Shown: one piece after another, positions 9,262 to 18,203 of the stretch
Layout: each line of letters opens with the position of its first letter
How positions within the stretch are numbered: position 1 is the stretch's first letter
Origin: JAMLJG01 sp035327585
GTDB taxonomy: Bacteria; Verrucomicrobiota; Kiritimatiellia; CAIVKH01
Reading direction: 5' to 3'
Assembly: GCA_035327585.1 (NCBI GenBank)
Contig: DAOLDD010000012.1
Location: 33,203 to 97,202, forward strand
Length of the DNA: 64,000 bases
Position numbers and translations under genes: made by a program
Notes under the pieces: generated by a model
Told to the model about the DNA's origin: nothing
The model's database searches: none
What the model saw: the letters and a program-made list of their open reading frames with translations, nothing else

Positions 9262-11086
9262 CGGTCCGCGTCATGCCCCGGTCATGAACTGCCAATCCCA
9301 CCATCTCGCCATCGGCTTGTCCCCTTGCACGCCCGCCTTCACGCGATTTGCCGTTGATTCGCTTGGGACGGGCCGGCTCGATTGCAATCCGGTTCTGGTG
9401 CGGTCTTCAGTCGCGAGCGTTCCCGGCTTGGAACTCGGGTCGGACCTCACCTACACAATCCATGGCCATCCGGTATGGAGCGTCCAGTGCAATGACCGCA
9501 CAATCGTGCTTCGTTCCATGCACGTGCCTGGAAGGGAAATTCCCGCCTTCCGTCTTGTGATCAATCAGAAAGCCAATCATGCCACGCTGCTCGGACTCAT
9601 GGAGCCGGGAGATCGACGGATGTCTTTCCCTTGTGTGCTTCATATGCCGGGTATGGGCTCGCTGCGCATCACCTGCAACCAGTCGGAGGTGAAGCTTGGC
9701 TACGACGCCCGGCGCTGGGTCGTGACCACGCCTTATGTCGAGCTCGCCTTTCCGCCCGCCAGCGCAGCCTGCCCGCGAATGGAATACCGGATGGAGGTCG
9801 TGGCTCTTCATCCTCCGTTGCCCCGCCATGCGGATAAGCCGCTTTACGACGGTTTCCGGCGCGATTGGCTCAGCATGTTTCAGATCAATCCACGCATGCA
9901 GATTCTGGCGAACAACGCCTCCAGCGATCCGTGCGCATTCACCCTTTTCGAGTATTCCGAAGTCGCCCTGCACACGCCACCGCTGGCTGACCGGCTTGGC
10001 TGCCTCGATCTGATCCGCATGTCGCTGGACCGTTACATCGCCGGCCAGTTGGGCTATGGCCAGGTCGGATATGCCGAAAACGGGGAATCCGGTCACCCCT
10101 GCGAGCCCTATGGCGCGGATCTGAATCCATGGGGTACTGCCTGGGCTTCACTCGATACGCTGCCCTCGTTGCTCATCGCCGCCTGCAACTATGTCAAGGG
10201 AAGCGGGGATGCAGGCTGGGCGCGTGCGAATTTCGAGGCCCTGGCCGCATGGGGCCACGAAATGTGGGCGGCCGACCGGAACGGCAACGGCCTGGTCGAA
10301 TATCCCGGCTCCGGCAATTACGGCGACCGTCCCAATCGCGAACGCCGTCCCTCAAACTGGTGGGACACCATTAACTTCGGCCACGAAGACGCCTTCTCGA
10401 ATGCGCTGGTCTATCGCGCCACGGTCCTGTTTGCCGGACTTGCGCGGCAGCTCGGCCAGGGACGGGATGCCGACCTGTTTTCCGGGAAAGCCGCCAACCT
10501 CCGCGCCGCTTATGTTCCGACTTTTCTTAACCCCGAGACTGGCGTGCTCGCCGGTTGGAAAAGCGCGGATGGGCAACTGCATGATTATTGGTTCGTCTTC
10601 ATACAAGGACTGGCGATCGCCAGCGGGCTTGTTGATGACGCCCTCGCCAACGACATCATGGACCGCATCCTCGCGAAGATGCGTGAGGTCGGATTCGATC
10701 GATTCGATATTGGACTGCCTGGCAATCTGATCCCGGTGAAAAAGGGGGACTACATCGATCACGAGGGTCCCCCTGAAGAATTTGGCATCCCGCAACGCGA
10801 CGACGGCAGCGACGGCTTCCAATTTTATGAAAACGGCGGGGCCAGCGGTTGCTGGGTTTACTACACCCTCAAGGCGCTATTCGACCTCGGACGCGTGGAC
10901 GATGCGCGTCGTATTCTATACCCGATGTTGGAAGGCTACGCCGCTGGAGGGTTTCAGGGTTTTGGTGAAAACGGAAGGTCCCGTGACTGGCGCGACTGGA
11001 GCGGCGGCTGCCACGGCTACGAAGGCCTGCTGGTGGACAACTACCTCGCCCTGCTCGCGGTGCTCGACGACGTGCGGGCTCCGTGA
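9251..11086 (+). CDS. Putative six-hairpin (alpha/alpha)6 glycoside hydrolase
   Basis: A 611-residue protein with no signal peptide. The N-terminal ~200 residues look like a beta-sandwich. The C-terminal part resembles an (alpha/alpha)6 barrel of the amylo-1,6-glucosidase/rhamnosidase type, with signature-like runs NPWGTAWASLDTLPSLL, ADRNGNGLVEYPGSG and NWWDTINFGHEDAFSNAL. Acidic residues in those runs are candidate catalytic groups. I cannot assign a GH family or substrate. The start overlaps the pseudopilin gene by 11 bp; ATG 9284 is an equally possible start, as neither has a good ribosome site. Last gene of the operon opened by the double-lectin protein. It converges on the FAD oxidoreductase gene, 47 bp away. 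Confidence 0.72.
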   Translation: MYCDGPRHAPVMNCQSHHLAIGLSPCTPAFTRFAVDSLGTGRLDCNPVLVRSSVASVPGLELGSDLTYTIHGHPVWSVQCNDRTIVLRSMHVPGREIPAFRLVINQKANHATLLGLMEPGDRRMSFPCVLHMPGMGSLRITCNQSEVKLGYDARRWVVTTPYVELAFPPASAACPRMEYRMEVVALHPPLPRHADKPLYDGFRRDWLSMFQINPRMQILANNASSDPCAFTLFEYSEVALHTPPLADRLGCLDLIRMSLDRYIAGQLGYGQVGYAENGESGHPCEPYGADLNPWGTAWASLDTLPSLLIAACNYVKGSGDAGWARANFEALAAWGHEMWAADRNGNGLVEYPGSGNYGDRPNRERRPSNWWDTINFGHEDAFSNALVYRATVLFAGLARQLGQGRDADLFSGKAANLRAAYVPTFLNPETGVLAGWKSADGQLHDYWFVFIQGLAIASGLVDDALANDIMDRILAKMREVGFDRFDIGLPGNLIPVKKGDYIDHEGPPEEFGIPQRDDGSDGFQFYENGGASGCWVYYTLKALFDLGRVDDARRILYPMLEGYAAGGFQGFGENGRSRDWRDWSGGCHGYEGLLVDNYLALLAVLDDVRAP

Positions 11087-11133
11087 TCACAGGCTGAGTG
11101 GTGGGTTCGGGTGGCGTTTGGCGAAGAGCTTGC

Positions 11134-12441
11134 TTACCTGTGCATGCCGTCGGGCGGTACGATCGCCTGATGCCGGGTCAGGAGCTGTCGAAGGTCCTTC
11201 AGTGGAACGTCTCCGATCGGGATGTGCCGCTGTGCGGCAATCGCGGTCACCGCGCCGACCGCCTGACCCATGGCCATGCAGGATGCTTGCACACGGTAGG
11301 CTGAATTCGCCAGCGGGTCACCGCAGGCCGTGCGTCCCGCGACGATGAGATTTTTGGCGCCCTTGGGAATCATCGCGCGCAGGGGAATGGTGGGGAAGGT
11401 GCCGTGCGCCAATGGACGAATGTCCACCCCGTCGCCGTCCGCGCGGTGCAGGTCAATCGGATAGAAGCTGTAGCAGACGGCATCCTCCCAAAGGCGTCCG
11501 CTGGTGTAATCGCCCACGGTGATTTCCACCTCGCCCTCAATCACGCCGGTATCGCGCACCCCGCATTCCGGCGCGCACCGGTCGATCTCGGTGTGTTCGA
11601 GTCCCGGTTGTTGCCGGAGAAAACGAAGCAGGCGCAGTAAGGCCGCCCGTGCGCGCTGTTCCAGTGCCGTGCGCCCGGCGCTGGTGTGGCCTTCAGCGTC
11701 CGGCACATGCATCTTGTTCTCGCCGCGCGAACGCAGAAACCATTCCAGCGCGCGTGGATCGTGTGCGCCCGCGTCGGACGCGTGAACCCGTCCGGTGGCG
11801 AGGGCTTCCGCCCATGCGCGATTGAGTGCATCATAATCCAAGCCTTCAGGATCATAACCATTCAGGCGGAACATCAGGGTGGCGGGTTGCGGCGAAGCGG
11901 TCGGACGCCTCACCGGATGGCCGGCCAGCGCGATGCCGTTCGCGTCGCCGGTGGCGTCAATAACCATCCGGGCCGTCGCGGTTCGGAGTCCCTCCTTGAC
12001 GGCCAGTTGAACGCGCCAATCCCCGTTCGCTTCCTGGTCGAGCGCAACGGGCATCGCGTGATAGAGAACTTCGACTCCGGCCTGCACCAAAGCTTCGTCG
12101 ATCAGAGCGGCATAAACCGCCGTATTCACCTTCACCTGCAGGAGCCAGTGCGGCTGGTCCCACTTCTGGAAGTCCGGCAGTTTGCCGCCAACTTCGCGGA
12201 CCGCGCGTTCGACCAATTCCCATCCGATGCCCGCGATGATCTGGCGGCCCCAGGCATGGAACAGGCCGGGCAGGTTCACGCCCGCGCTGGTGGTGGTGCC
12301 GCCGGGCTGTGCGGTCTTTTCCACCAGCAGGGTTTTCGCGCCCGCCCGGGCGGCTTGCAGGGCGGCGGTGGCGCCGGCTGGTCCGGCCCCCAGGACAAGC
12401 ACATCGACGCGCTCGCTGGTGAGGCGTTCCGCCGGATTCAT
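11134..12441 (-). CDS. FAD-dependent oxidoreductase
   Basis: A 435-residue flavoprotein. The dinucleotide-binding motif VLVLGAGPAGATAALQAARAG opens at about residue 15. A second FAD contact region, KNLIVAGRTACGDPLANSAY, is followed by SCMAMGQAVG near the C-terminus, the usual arrangement of the FAD_oxidored family that PVC bacteria carry in sugar loci. The substrate is unknown; oxidation of a sugar or polyol is the usual guess from context. Its ATG overlaps the stop of the upstream regulator gene (ATGA), so the two are co-translated and the oxidoreductase is probably under the same autoregulation. No signal peptide is seen. Confidence 0.85.
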   Translation of the reverse strand: MNPAERLTSERVDVLVLGAGPAGATAALQAARAGAKTLLVEKTAQPGGTTTSAGVNLPGLFHAWGRQIIAGIGWELVERAVREVGGKLPDFQKWDQPHWLLQVKVNTAVYAALIDEALVQAGVEVLYHAMPVALDQEANGDWRVQLAVKEGLRTATARMVIDATGDANGIALAGHPVRRPTASPQPATLMFRLNGYDPEGLDYDALNRAWAEALATGRVHASDAGAHDPRALEWFLRSRGENKMHVPDAEGHTSAGRTALEQRARAALLRLLRFLRQQPGLEHTEIDRCAPECGVRDTGVIEGEVEITVGDYTSGRLWEDAVCYSFYPIDLHRADGDGVDIRPLAHGTFPTIPLRAMIPKGAKNLIVAGRTACGDPLANSAYRVQASCMAMGQAVGAVTAIAAQRHIPIGDVPLKDLRQLLTRHQAIVPPDGMHR

Positions 12442-13529
12442 GCAAGATTTCCGTTCTGTATGACGGCCTCCAGGCGTTGGCGTGAGCCGTCCGGTTCAAA
12501 CGTTGCCGGAATATAGTGCACCACCGGCGGCGTTTCATTTCTTCTCATCGCGCGCAGGGTCGCGGAAGCCTGGGTGAGGAAGTCGCGCACGTCATAGCCC
12601 AGCCGGTCGACGGGTACGGCGCAGGGCAGCACCTGTGGCCAGTTGCAATGAGCCACGACCTGGACATCGACGGGGATATTGACGCCCGCGCTCAACACGC
12701 CGGAGAGCACGTATTCCATCAAGTTGTCGTCAGCAATGATCAATCCGTCGGGCCGGGTCTCCGGCGCGGCGGAGAAAAGCAGCTGCATGATGCGCGTGGC
12801 AATTTCGGGATGCTCGAGCGCCACCATCTGCAACCAGCGATCATGGGTCTCCATTCCGCTGCGCAGAATCTCCTCCTTGAATCGCTCCATCGGTTCAACC
12901 AGCGGTTGATGAGCCACCGCGATTCGACGGCAGCCGCGCGTTCGCAGCCGTTCAATCGAGAGGGAGATGAATGAATCGGTGTCCGTATCGATCAGGGGCA
13001 GGTCCGGAGTCGTGGCGTGCAGCAGGCGGACTTTCGGGATGTCAAATTCGCCGAAATCGGGCGTCTCAGCGCTGAGATACGGGTCGGCGACCAATACCAA
13101 CCCCGCGATTTTCATGCTGGTGATGTCGCGGGTTAGCTGCTGATAAGCCGGATTGTCGACGTGCCGGTCGACGTCGAAATAGAAATCCCATTGTACGTCG
13201 GTGGCATTGCTGGCCGCCGCCGCCACTTCCTTGAGCGCCGTCCAGAAGCGATTGGTCCGGCCGGTCGTTACGGGGAAAACCAGGGCAAATTTATGCAGAT
13301 GAGGCGGGTGTGACGTAACCCGTGTGCCGCGTCGTCCATCCGTCACGACGAAACCGTCCTGGCTCAGTTTGCGCAATACTTGTTGCACCGTGGAACGCGA
13401 GACGGAGAACTCCCGCATCAGTTCGTCGCAGGTCGGGAAGCGCTCCCCGGGTGGATAGGTGCCGTTGGTCAGCCGGTCCAGCACCTCCTTGGCCAGCATC
13501 GCCCTTCTCGTTGGTTTCTTGGGTTTCAT
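12438..13529 (-). CDS. GntR-type winged-helix regulator with LacI-like ligand domain
   Basis: A 363-residue transcription regulator. Residues 1-75 form a GntR winged helix (GTYPPGERFPTCDELMREFS, then VSRSTVQQVLRKLSQDGFVV). From about residue 85 a periplasmic-binding-protein-like sensor domain follows (KFALVFPVT, DGLIIADDNLMEYVLSGVL, VPVDRLGYDVRDFL), the same architecture as the arabinose repressor AraR. It probably binds a sugar or sugar phosphate and releases DNA. A palindromic site TTGTACTAATACAA lies 14 nt upstream of its start, and relatives stand before the genes at 3200/3343 and 4399, so autoregulation and control of the glycan regulon are likely. The ribosome site is weak. Confidence 0.88.
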   Translation of the reverse strand: MKPKKPTRRAMLAKEVLDRLTNGTYPPGERFPTCDELMREFSVSRSTVQQVLRKLSQDGFVVTDGRRGTRVTSHPPHLHKFALVFPVTTGRTNRFWTALKEVAAAASNATDVQWDFYFDVDRHVDNPAYQQLTRDITSMKIAGLVLVADPYLSAETPDFGEFDIPKVRLLHATTPDLPLIDTDTDSFISLSIERLRTRGCRRIAVAHQPLVEPMERFKEEILRSGMETHDRWLQMVALEHPEIATRIMQLLFSAAPETRPDGLIIADDNLMEYVLSGVLSAGVNIPVDVQVVAHCNWPQVLPCAVPVDRLGYDVRDFLTQASATLRAMRRNETPPVVHYIPATFEPDGSRQRLEAVIQNGNLA

Positions 13530-13542
13530 AGGGTCTGATATA

Positions 13543-13556
13543 TTGTACTAATACAA
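13543..13556. promoter_or_regulatory. Operator-like palindrome C between regulator and lectin gene
   Basis: TTGTACTAATACAA is a near-perfect inverted repeat (TTGTA-n4-TACAA) with the core GTACTAATAC (13545-13554), one base different from sites A and B. A TTTGATAC box starts at 13568, 23 nt after the core start, as at the other two sites. It lies 14 nt from the regulator's start codon and upstream of the promoter-like elements of the gene at 13662. Confidence 0.68.
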
Positions 13557-13582
13557 TGAGATCGAATTTTGATACATAATGC

Positions 13583-13611
13583 TTGTCTGTTGATTTTATT
13601 CCGCATACGAT
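13583..13611 (+). promoter_or_regulatory. Probable sigma70-type promoter for the gene at 13662
   Basis: TTGTCT (13583-13588), a 17-nt spacer and TACGAT (13606-13611). Ten bases later comes GAGTGGAA, also found at the same distance from the TATAAT before the paralogous gene at 3343. Confidence 0.5.
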
Positions 13612-13661
13612 GCGTCCAAGTGAGTGGAACCTGTTCAGGTAGTTGGGAAAGGGTTGGCTTT

Positions 13662-14414
13662 ATGAATGCGTTTTTCCTCAGGGATCTCCTGCGTGGAGGT
13701 TGTCTTAACCTTGTATTCCTGACCCTGACCTCTGCAAGCCTTATTCAGGATGACTTTAATGGGAGTATGCTTGATACGAATCAGTGGGGAACCGCATATA
13801 CGGGGGGCGCGGCCGCTCCAGTACAGACCGGGGGCGGGTTGATGGTGCATGTGGAGACCAATTCGCAGAATCAACGGGCCCTGGTCTTCTCGACGCGAAC
13901 GGACCTCGATTTTACCGCCAGGCCGATCACCATGGCGGCGACGATTTCCGCACTGGGCGGTGCGGGTGCGGTGCAGTGGCCCGTGAATCGCTATCTCTTA
14001 ATAGGTTCCTTTGGAACCCAACCAGAAATTCAGAGTCGCTACTATCCCGGCTCGGAACTTCCCATGGGCGTATGGCTGGCTGCCGGGCAAACCAACGGCA
14101 TGAATTATCTGGAAGTGGGTACGGTGCGTCTTGGGCGGGTGGAAACCACCCGGGAAATTTATCAAGGCGTATTGACCGCCATGTCGCTGACGTTGCATGG
14201 GAACACGTATTCCGTATCCGCCAGCGGCATCGATGGGTTCAGCGTGGGGGCCGACAACCGCATCGTGGGTGTCCTGGCGAATATTCACACCGAGGAATAC
14301 AACGGCCATTTTCGTTTCGCGATGGGAGCCGCGAACTCTTTCCAGGGCGCGGTCTCCGAAGGCGCGTCGGTGGTTTGGGACAGCGTGACGGTGAACTCGG
14401 CGCTTGCACCGTAG
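13662..14414 (+). CDS. Secreted ConA-lectin-like protein without PEP-CTERM tail
   Basis: A 250-residue protein with an N-terminal signal sequence (FLRDLLRGGCLNLVFLTL) and one copy of the lectin-like domain (IQDDFNGSMLDTNQWG to WDSVTVNS). It matches the proteins at 3343 and 4399 throughout, for example AAGQTNGMNYLEVGTVR. It stops at SALAP, exactly where its paralogue at 3343 continues into VPEPGT and the membrane anchor. It may therefore be released rather than anchored, or the tail has been lost. The ATG at 13662 follows GGGAAAGGG. The next gene, a secreted glycosidase, starts 55 bp on and is probably co-transcribed. Confidence 0.82.
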   Translation: MNAFFLRDLLRGGCLNLVFLTLTSASLIQDDFNGSMLDTNQWGTAYTGGAAAPVQTGGGLMVHVETNSQNQRALVFSTRTDLDFTARPITMAATISALGGAGAVQWPVNRYLLIGSFGTQPEIQSRYYPGSELPMGVWLAAGQTNGMNYLEVGTVRLGRVETTREIYQGVLTAMSLTLHGNTYSVSASGIDGFSVGADNRIVGVLANIHTEEYNGHFRFAMGAANSFQGAVSEGASVVWDSVTVNSALAP

Positions 14415-14469
14415 CGGCTCCTGCCCGCCATGCTTGCGCAAATTAATGCCACGAAGGGACGCGTGCACA

Positions 14470-17400
14470 ATGAGACAGATCGGTATCGCGGGAAAGAATG
14501 GATGGCGGCTTGCCGCACTGGGCTTGCTGTGTGTGATGGCCATGACGCCCGATAATTCGTCGATCGCCGCCGCGCAAGTGGCCGTCCGCAACCCAGGATG
14601 GATGACCTCTCCCCGGGGCGAGGTCGAGGGGTGGATGCTTCACTGGTGCCGCCGCACCATCGATGACGAGGGCCGCACTGTAATCCATCTGCCGGATCCG
14701 TCTGGCGTGCCATTCGCCAAACTCTCCCAGCGTATCCCGATTGATGATCCGGCGATTCTCGCCCTGACCGTAACCGCCACCGTGCGGGCCCGGCCACCCG
14801 ATGCCGCGCAAGAGAGCCCCTTGGAATCCGCGCCCAGCCTGTGCATCTACTATCATGGCGCGAATACGGGATGGTCCTACAAGGAGGTCCTCTGGCCGGC
14901 GGGACGTGCCGGCGCGAAGAAGGTGATTCCGCGCGATGTGAACTGGCAAACGGTTTCGTTCGATCTGCCGCGCCCACCCGGGGCCGTTCAGGTGGAGATT
15001 GCGCTTGAGGCCAAGACGGGGTCCTTCGGATTGGACGTAGCGGAAATGACGATCACGGCCCTGCGGTCTTCTGATGCCAGCAACCAGCCGGTGGCTGCGG
15101 AACCCCAAGGTCCGGTCGACCGCAGCAACTTGCTCGCCGGGTCCATCACCCGATTCGAGGGCGGCTCCGCCGGTTGGCAGGTATTCGTGCTGCCTCATTA
15201 TCCGGCCGTTCAGCTCGAGCCTGAATATGATCGCGCGCAGCCGGGGGAGGGTCAGGCCAGCATCCGTATCCCTCCAGGTGCGGGCCTCAATTCCATGCCC
15301 GTGCTGTTGGCCAAAGGAAAGGGAATCCGGACGTTATCCTTCCTCGCCCGTGCGGAACAGGCTGCGGAGCTGGTGGTCCGACAGGGCTATAACCATGGCA
15401 GCCTTCAGGATGTCCGGGTGCCGGTCACACGTGAGTGGACGCGTGTCCATGCCACGTATCCTGCTTCGAACAATCAGGACGCACCCTTTTACTTCATCGA
15501 AAACCGCATGGTCGAAGGCCGCGGCACCGATGTTTATATTGATGCCATCAGTTTGAGCGAAGGCGGAACCACGGAATACATTGAGCCGCCGGCCGAGTTG
15601 ATGCTGGTCCGGCAACCCAATGGTGTGGTGCGGGCGGATCTTTTGCTGGCCGGGGGAGTTGAGAATCCTGGTGCCTGGACCTGGACGTTGGAGGAAGTCG
15701 ACATCGAGTCCCGGCTATTGGCCCATGGGCTCGTCGCCTGGAAAGCGGAAGGGCCGCAACGCTACTCGGCCACGATTGATCATCCCACGGATCACGGCAT
15801 GTACCGGATCGTGCTGTTGCGGGATGAAGACCGGTCCATCGAGCCCATGCAGGAGTTGCTTATCGCGCAAGCTTCGTTCGCAACGTTGCCGGAATTCCGG
15901 GATGGAGGAGCGCCGGTCACGCTGGGCGTTCACGCGCACCACAACTGGGCGCGACAGGGCTCCCCGCCGCGTACGGTGTATCATCATCCGGATTGGGAAA
16001 CCTTTCTGCGCAGCCTGCGCACGATGGGCATTGAGTGGATGCGCTTTCATGGCGGTCGCGATAATCCGACCATCCTGTCCTTTGCCGCGCCCGATGGGCC
16101 CCGGAAGGACTATCTGCTCGCGCATGATCTCTTGAAGCCCTACCAGGACACCGGATTTCGTCTGATGGCCGTTCTCGATGTGGGTTTCGGCAAATTGTTC
16201 CGTCGCGAGCCCTGGTTTGCTGCACGGGAAACCCACGGGGAATGGGGCCGCCACGCCCTGCCGGAAGACATGAGCGTGTGGACGGATTTTGTGAGGGCCA
16301 TGGCCACGGCGTACGCCGACGTGTTTGATGCCTGGGAAGTAGTGAACGAACCCAACGGAACCATGCAGGCGAGCGACTATATGCCCTTGCTGAAGGAGGC
16401 GTATGCGGTGCTGAAAGAGGTCGTGCCCGACAAACCCGTGTTGGGCGTTTGCGCCACGGCGGATTATGAATCCAGTCTCGACGGATTCGTCGAACAGTGT
16501 TTTGCGCTCGGCGCGGCGGACGCCATGGATATCTTGTCCTTCCATCCCTATGTCGGCAACGACACCCCGGAAGCGTCCTTGGTCCTCATGCAAAACACGG
16601 CCCGGCTGCTGGAGCGAAGCGGCGCCCAAAAGGGATTGTGGAACACCGAGAAGGGCTGGTCCACCATGCCCACCTATATCTCCCACCAGGCACGCGGTAC
16701 GTCCAAGCGCGCCGACTCCGCCATGGGTTCGGTCGGCGTTTCCGCGGTCCTCGGGGCGGCCTACAATGTGCGCAATATTCTCCACAGCAGCCGCGTTGGC
16801 GTGAATCATTATTTCATCTACAGCGGGATGAACCCCCAATTCGGTTGGCAGGCGAAGGGCCACTTCGGACCCGCCTTCGAATACGACGGAACCATGGGCC
16901 CCCTTTATTTCATGGTGGGCACGATCCAGCGCGTGCTGCAGGAGGCCACCTTCCGGGAAGCCATTACCTTGCGCGACGGCGGCCTCTGGGCCTATCTGTA
17001 TGACTTTCCCGACAAGCGCGTCCTCGCCGCGCTCTGGACCAACGAGCGGAAGGAACCGACGGATCTTCGGTCCGAATCCGTATCCCGCGTGCCCGCGCGG
17101 GGCTGGGATGGCATGGGGCGCCCGCTGGACCTCTCGGCGCAAGGCGTCGCGGCCGGGCCGATGCCGACGTACTTCGTATGGGACGACGCAGAGACTGGTG
17201 ACATCGCGAACATGATCACCAACATGACCTGGGAGGCGGTGCCCCGTTTTCAAGTGCGGGTCGGACCCGCTCGGGATGGCTCACCCTGCTTTGAAGTTCG
17301 CGCAGCGAATCCGCTTGAAACCTCGATTCCCGCCCTTTGGGTTCCGGACGTCGGGCCGCCGCTTTCTCAGGACGTTCCGCCCGGCAGCGACCTAAGCATC

Positions 17401-18153
17401 GTTTCCGGTCTTCAGGGTGGCGACAAACACGCCACGCTGGACGGCATGCTCAAGATCGGCGCGACCGGGTTGACCCGCATCCAGCAACGCAACCGGTTTC
17501 ACGCGCTGATGATCGCGCCGTCGATGGATGCGGAAGAAGCCCCCCTCGTTATATCCAGCGCGGAGAGCGTCACCTTCGGCATGTTGCCGGACGGTTTCCT
17601 GGCCACCCATCCGATCAAACTCTGGCTCCGCGCGACGACCAACGGCCTGCGCATCGCATTCGATGTGCCCAAGCCGGATCAGACGTACATGCAGATGCAG
17701 GTCGGCGCATCGCAGATCAACATGGATAGCGTTGAATTGTTTATGCGCACCCGGCCCGATGACGTGCAATGGGCCGGAGGTGGCTACCAGCGCGGCGATA
17801 TTAAAATCAGTCTGGCCCAGGATCATCGGGACCCCGCGAAAAAATCCGTTCAAGTTGATCAAGGCGCGGACGCGATCCGCACGGAACAGATCGAGTTCCG
17901 TTTCGCCGCGCGCACCGTGTCGCCGGGCTATACCGGCACCGTCTTTATTCCCTGGACCGCCCTGCCGCTGCTGGAGAGTACGCCGCCTGCAACCTTGGGG
18001 TTTGATCTGAGTTTCAATATGGCCGATGTCGCCGGCGTCCGCCGTGCGCAGGTCACCTGGTCCGGTCCGGGCTTCAACTGGCTCGATCCCAGCGGCCTCG
18101 GCGTCCTGCGCTTGACGCCCGCGCCGCGCACCAACGGGATCAGCGGACCGTGA
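14470..18153 (+). CDS. Large secreted glycoside hydrolase, clan A TIM barrel with CBM9-like C-terminus
   Basis: A 1227-residue exported enzyme. After a signal peptide (LAALGLLCVMAM) two beta-sandwich domains fill about residues 40-480. A TIM barrel follows, with WEVVNEPNG (candidate acid/base Glu, about residue 627) and LWNTEKGWS (candidate nucleophile Glu, about residue 725), in the style of clan GH-A enzymes such as GH39. The last ~200 residues look like a CBM9-type domain (MDSVELFMRTRPDD; GFDLSFNMADVAG; DPSGLGVLRLTP). The substrate is unknown. The ATG at 14470 has AAGGGA 10 nt upstream; ATG 14446 is an alternative. It lies downstream of the lectin-like gene at 13662, probably under operator C, and would act outside the cytoplasm on the polymer that the lectin-like proteins may bind. 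Confidence 0.8.
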   Translation: MRQIGIAGKNGWRLAALGLLCVMAMTPDNSSIAAAQVAVRNPGWMTSPRGEVEGWMLHWCRRTIDDEGRTVIHLPDPSGVPFAKLSQRIPIDDPAILALTVTATVRARPPDAAQESPLESAPSLCIYYHGANTGWSYKEVLWPAGRAGAKKVIPRDVNWQTVSFDLPRPPGAVQVEIALEAKTGSFGLDVAEMTITALRSSDASNQPVAAEPQGPVDRSNLLAGSITRFEGGSAGWQVFVLPHYPAVQLEPEYDRAQPGEGQASIRIPPGAGLNSMPVLLAKGKGIRTLSFLARAEQAAELVVRQGYNHGSLQDVRVPVTREWTRVHATYPASNNQDAPFYFIENRMVEGRGTDVYIDAISLSEGGTTEYIEPPAELMLVRQPNGVVRADLLLAGGVENPGAWTWTLEEVDIESRLLAHGLVAWKAEGPQRYSATIDHPTDHGMYRIVLLRDEDRSIEPMQELLIAQASFATLPEFRDGGAPVTLGVHAHHNWARQGSPPRTVYHHPDWETFLRSLRTMGIEWMRFHGGRDNPTILSFAAPDGPRKDYLLAHDLLKPYQDTGFRLMAVLDVGFGKLFRREPWFAARETHGEWGRHALPEDMSVWTDFVRAMATAYADVFDAWEVVNEPNGTMQASDYMPLLKEAYAVLKEVVPDKPVLGVCATADYESSLDGFVEQCFALGAADAMDILSFHPYVGNDTPEASLVLMQNTARLLERSGAQKGLWNTEKGWSTMPTYISHQARGTSKRADSAMGSVGVSAVLGAAYNVRNILHSSRVGVNHYFIYSGMNPQFGWQAKGHFGPAFEYDGTMGPLYFMVGTIQRVLQEATFREAITLRDGGLWAYLYDFPDKRVLAALWTNERKEPTDLRSESVSRVPARGWDGMGRPLDLSAQGVAAGPMPTYFVWDDAETGDIANMITNMTWEAVPRFQVRVGPARDGSPCFEVRAANPLETSIPALWVPDVGPPLSQDVPPGSDLSIVSGLQGGDKHATLDGMLKIGATGLTRIQQRNRFHALMIAPSMDAEEAPLVISSAESVTFGMLPDGFLATHPIKLWLRATTNGLRIAFDVPKPDQTYMQMQVGASQINMDSVELFMRTRPDDVQWAGGGYQRGDIKISLAQDHRDPAKKSVQVDQGADAIRTEQIEFRFAARTVSPGYTGTVFIPWTALPLLESTPPATLGFDLSFNMADVAGVRRAQVTWSGPGFNWLDPSGLGVLRLTPAPRTNGISGP

Positions 18154-18203
18154 TGGCGGTCAGCCGCGCCCGATTGTCGCGACGTTCCGTCGATGACGAC
18201 GTT

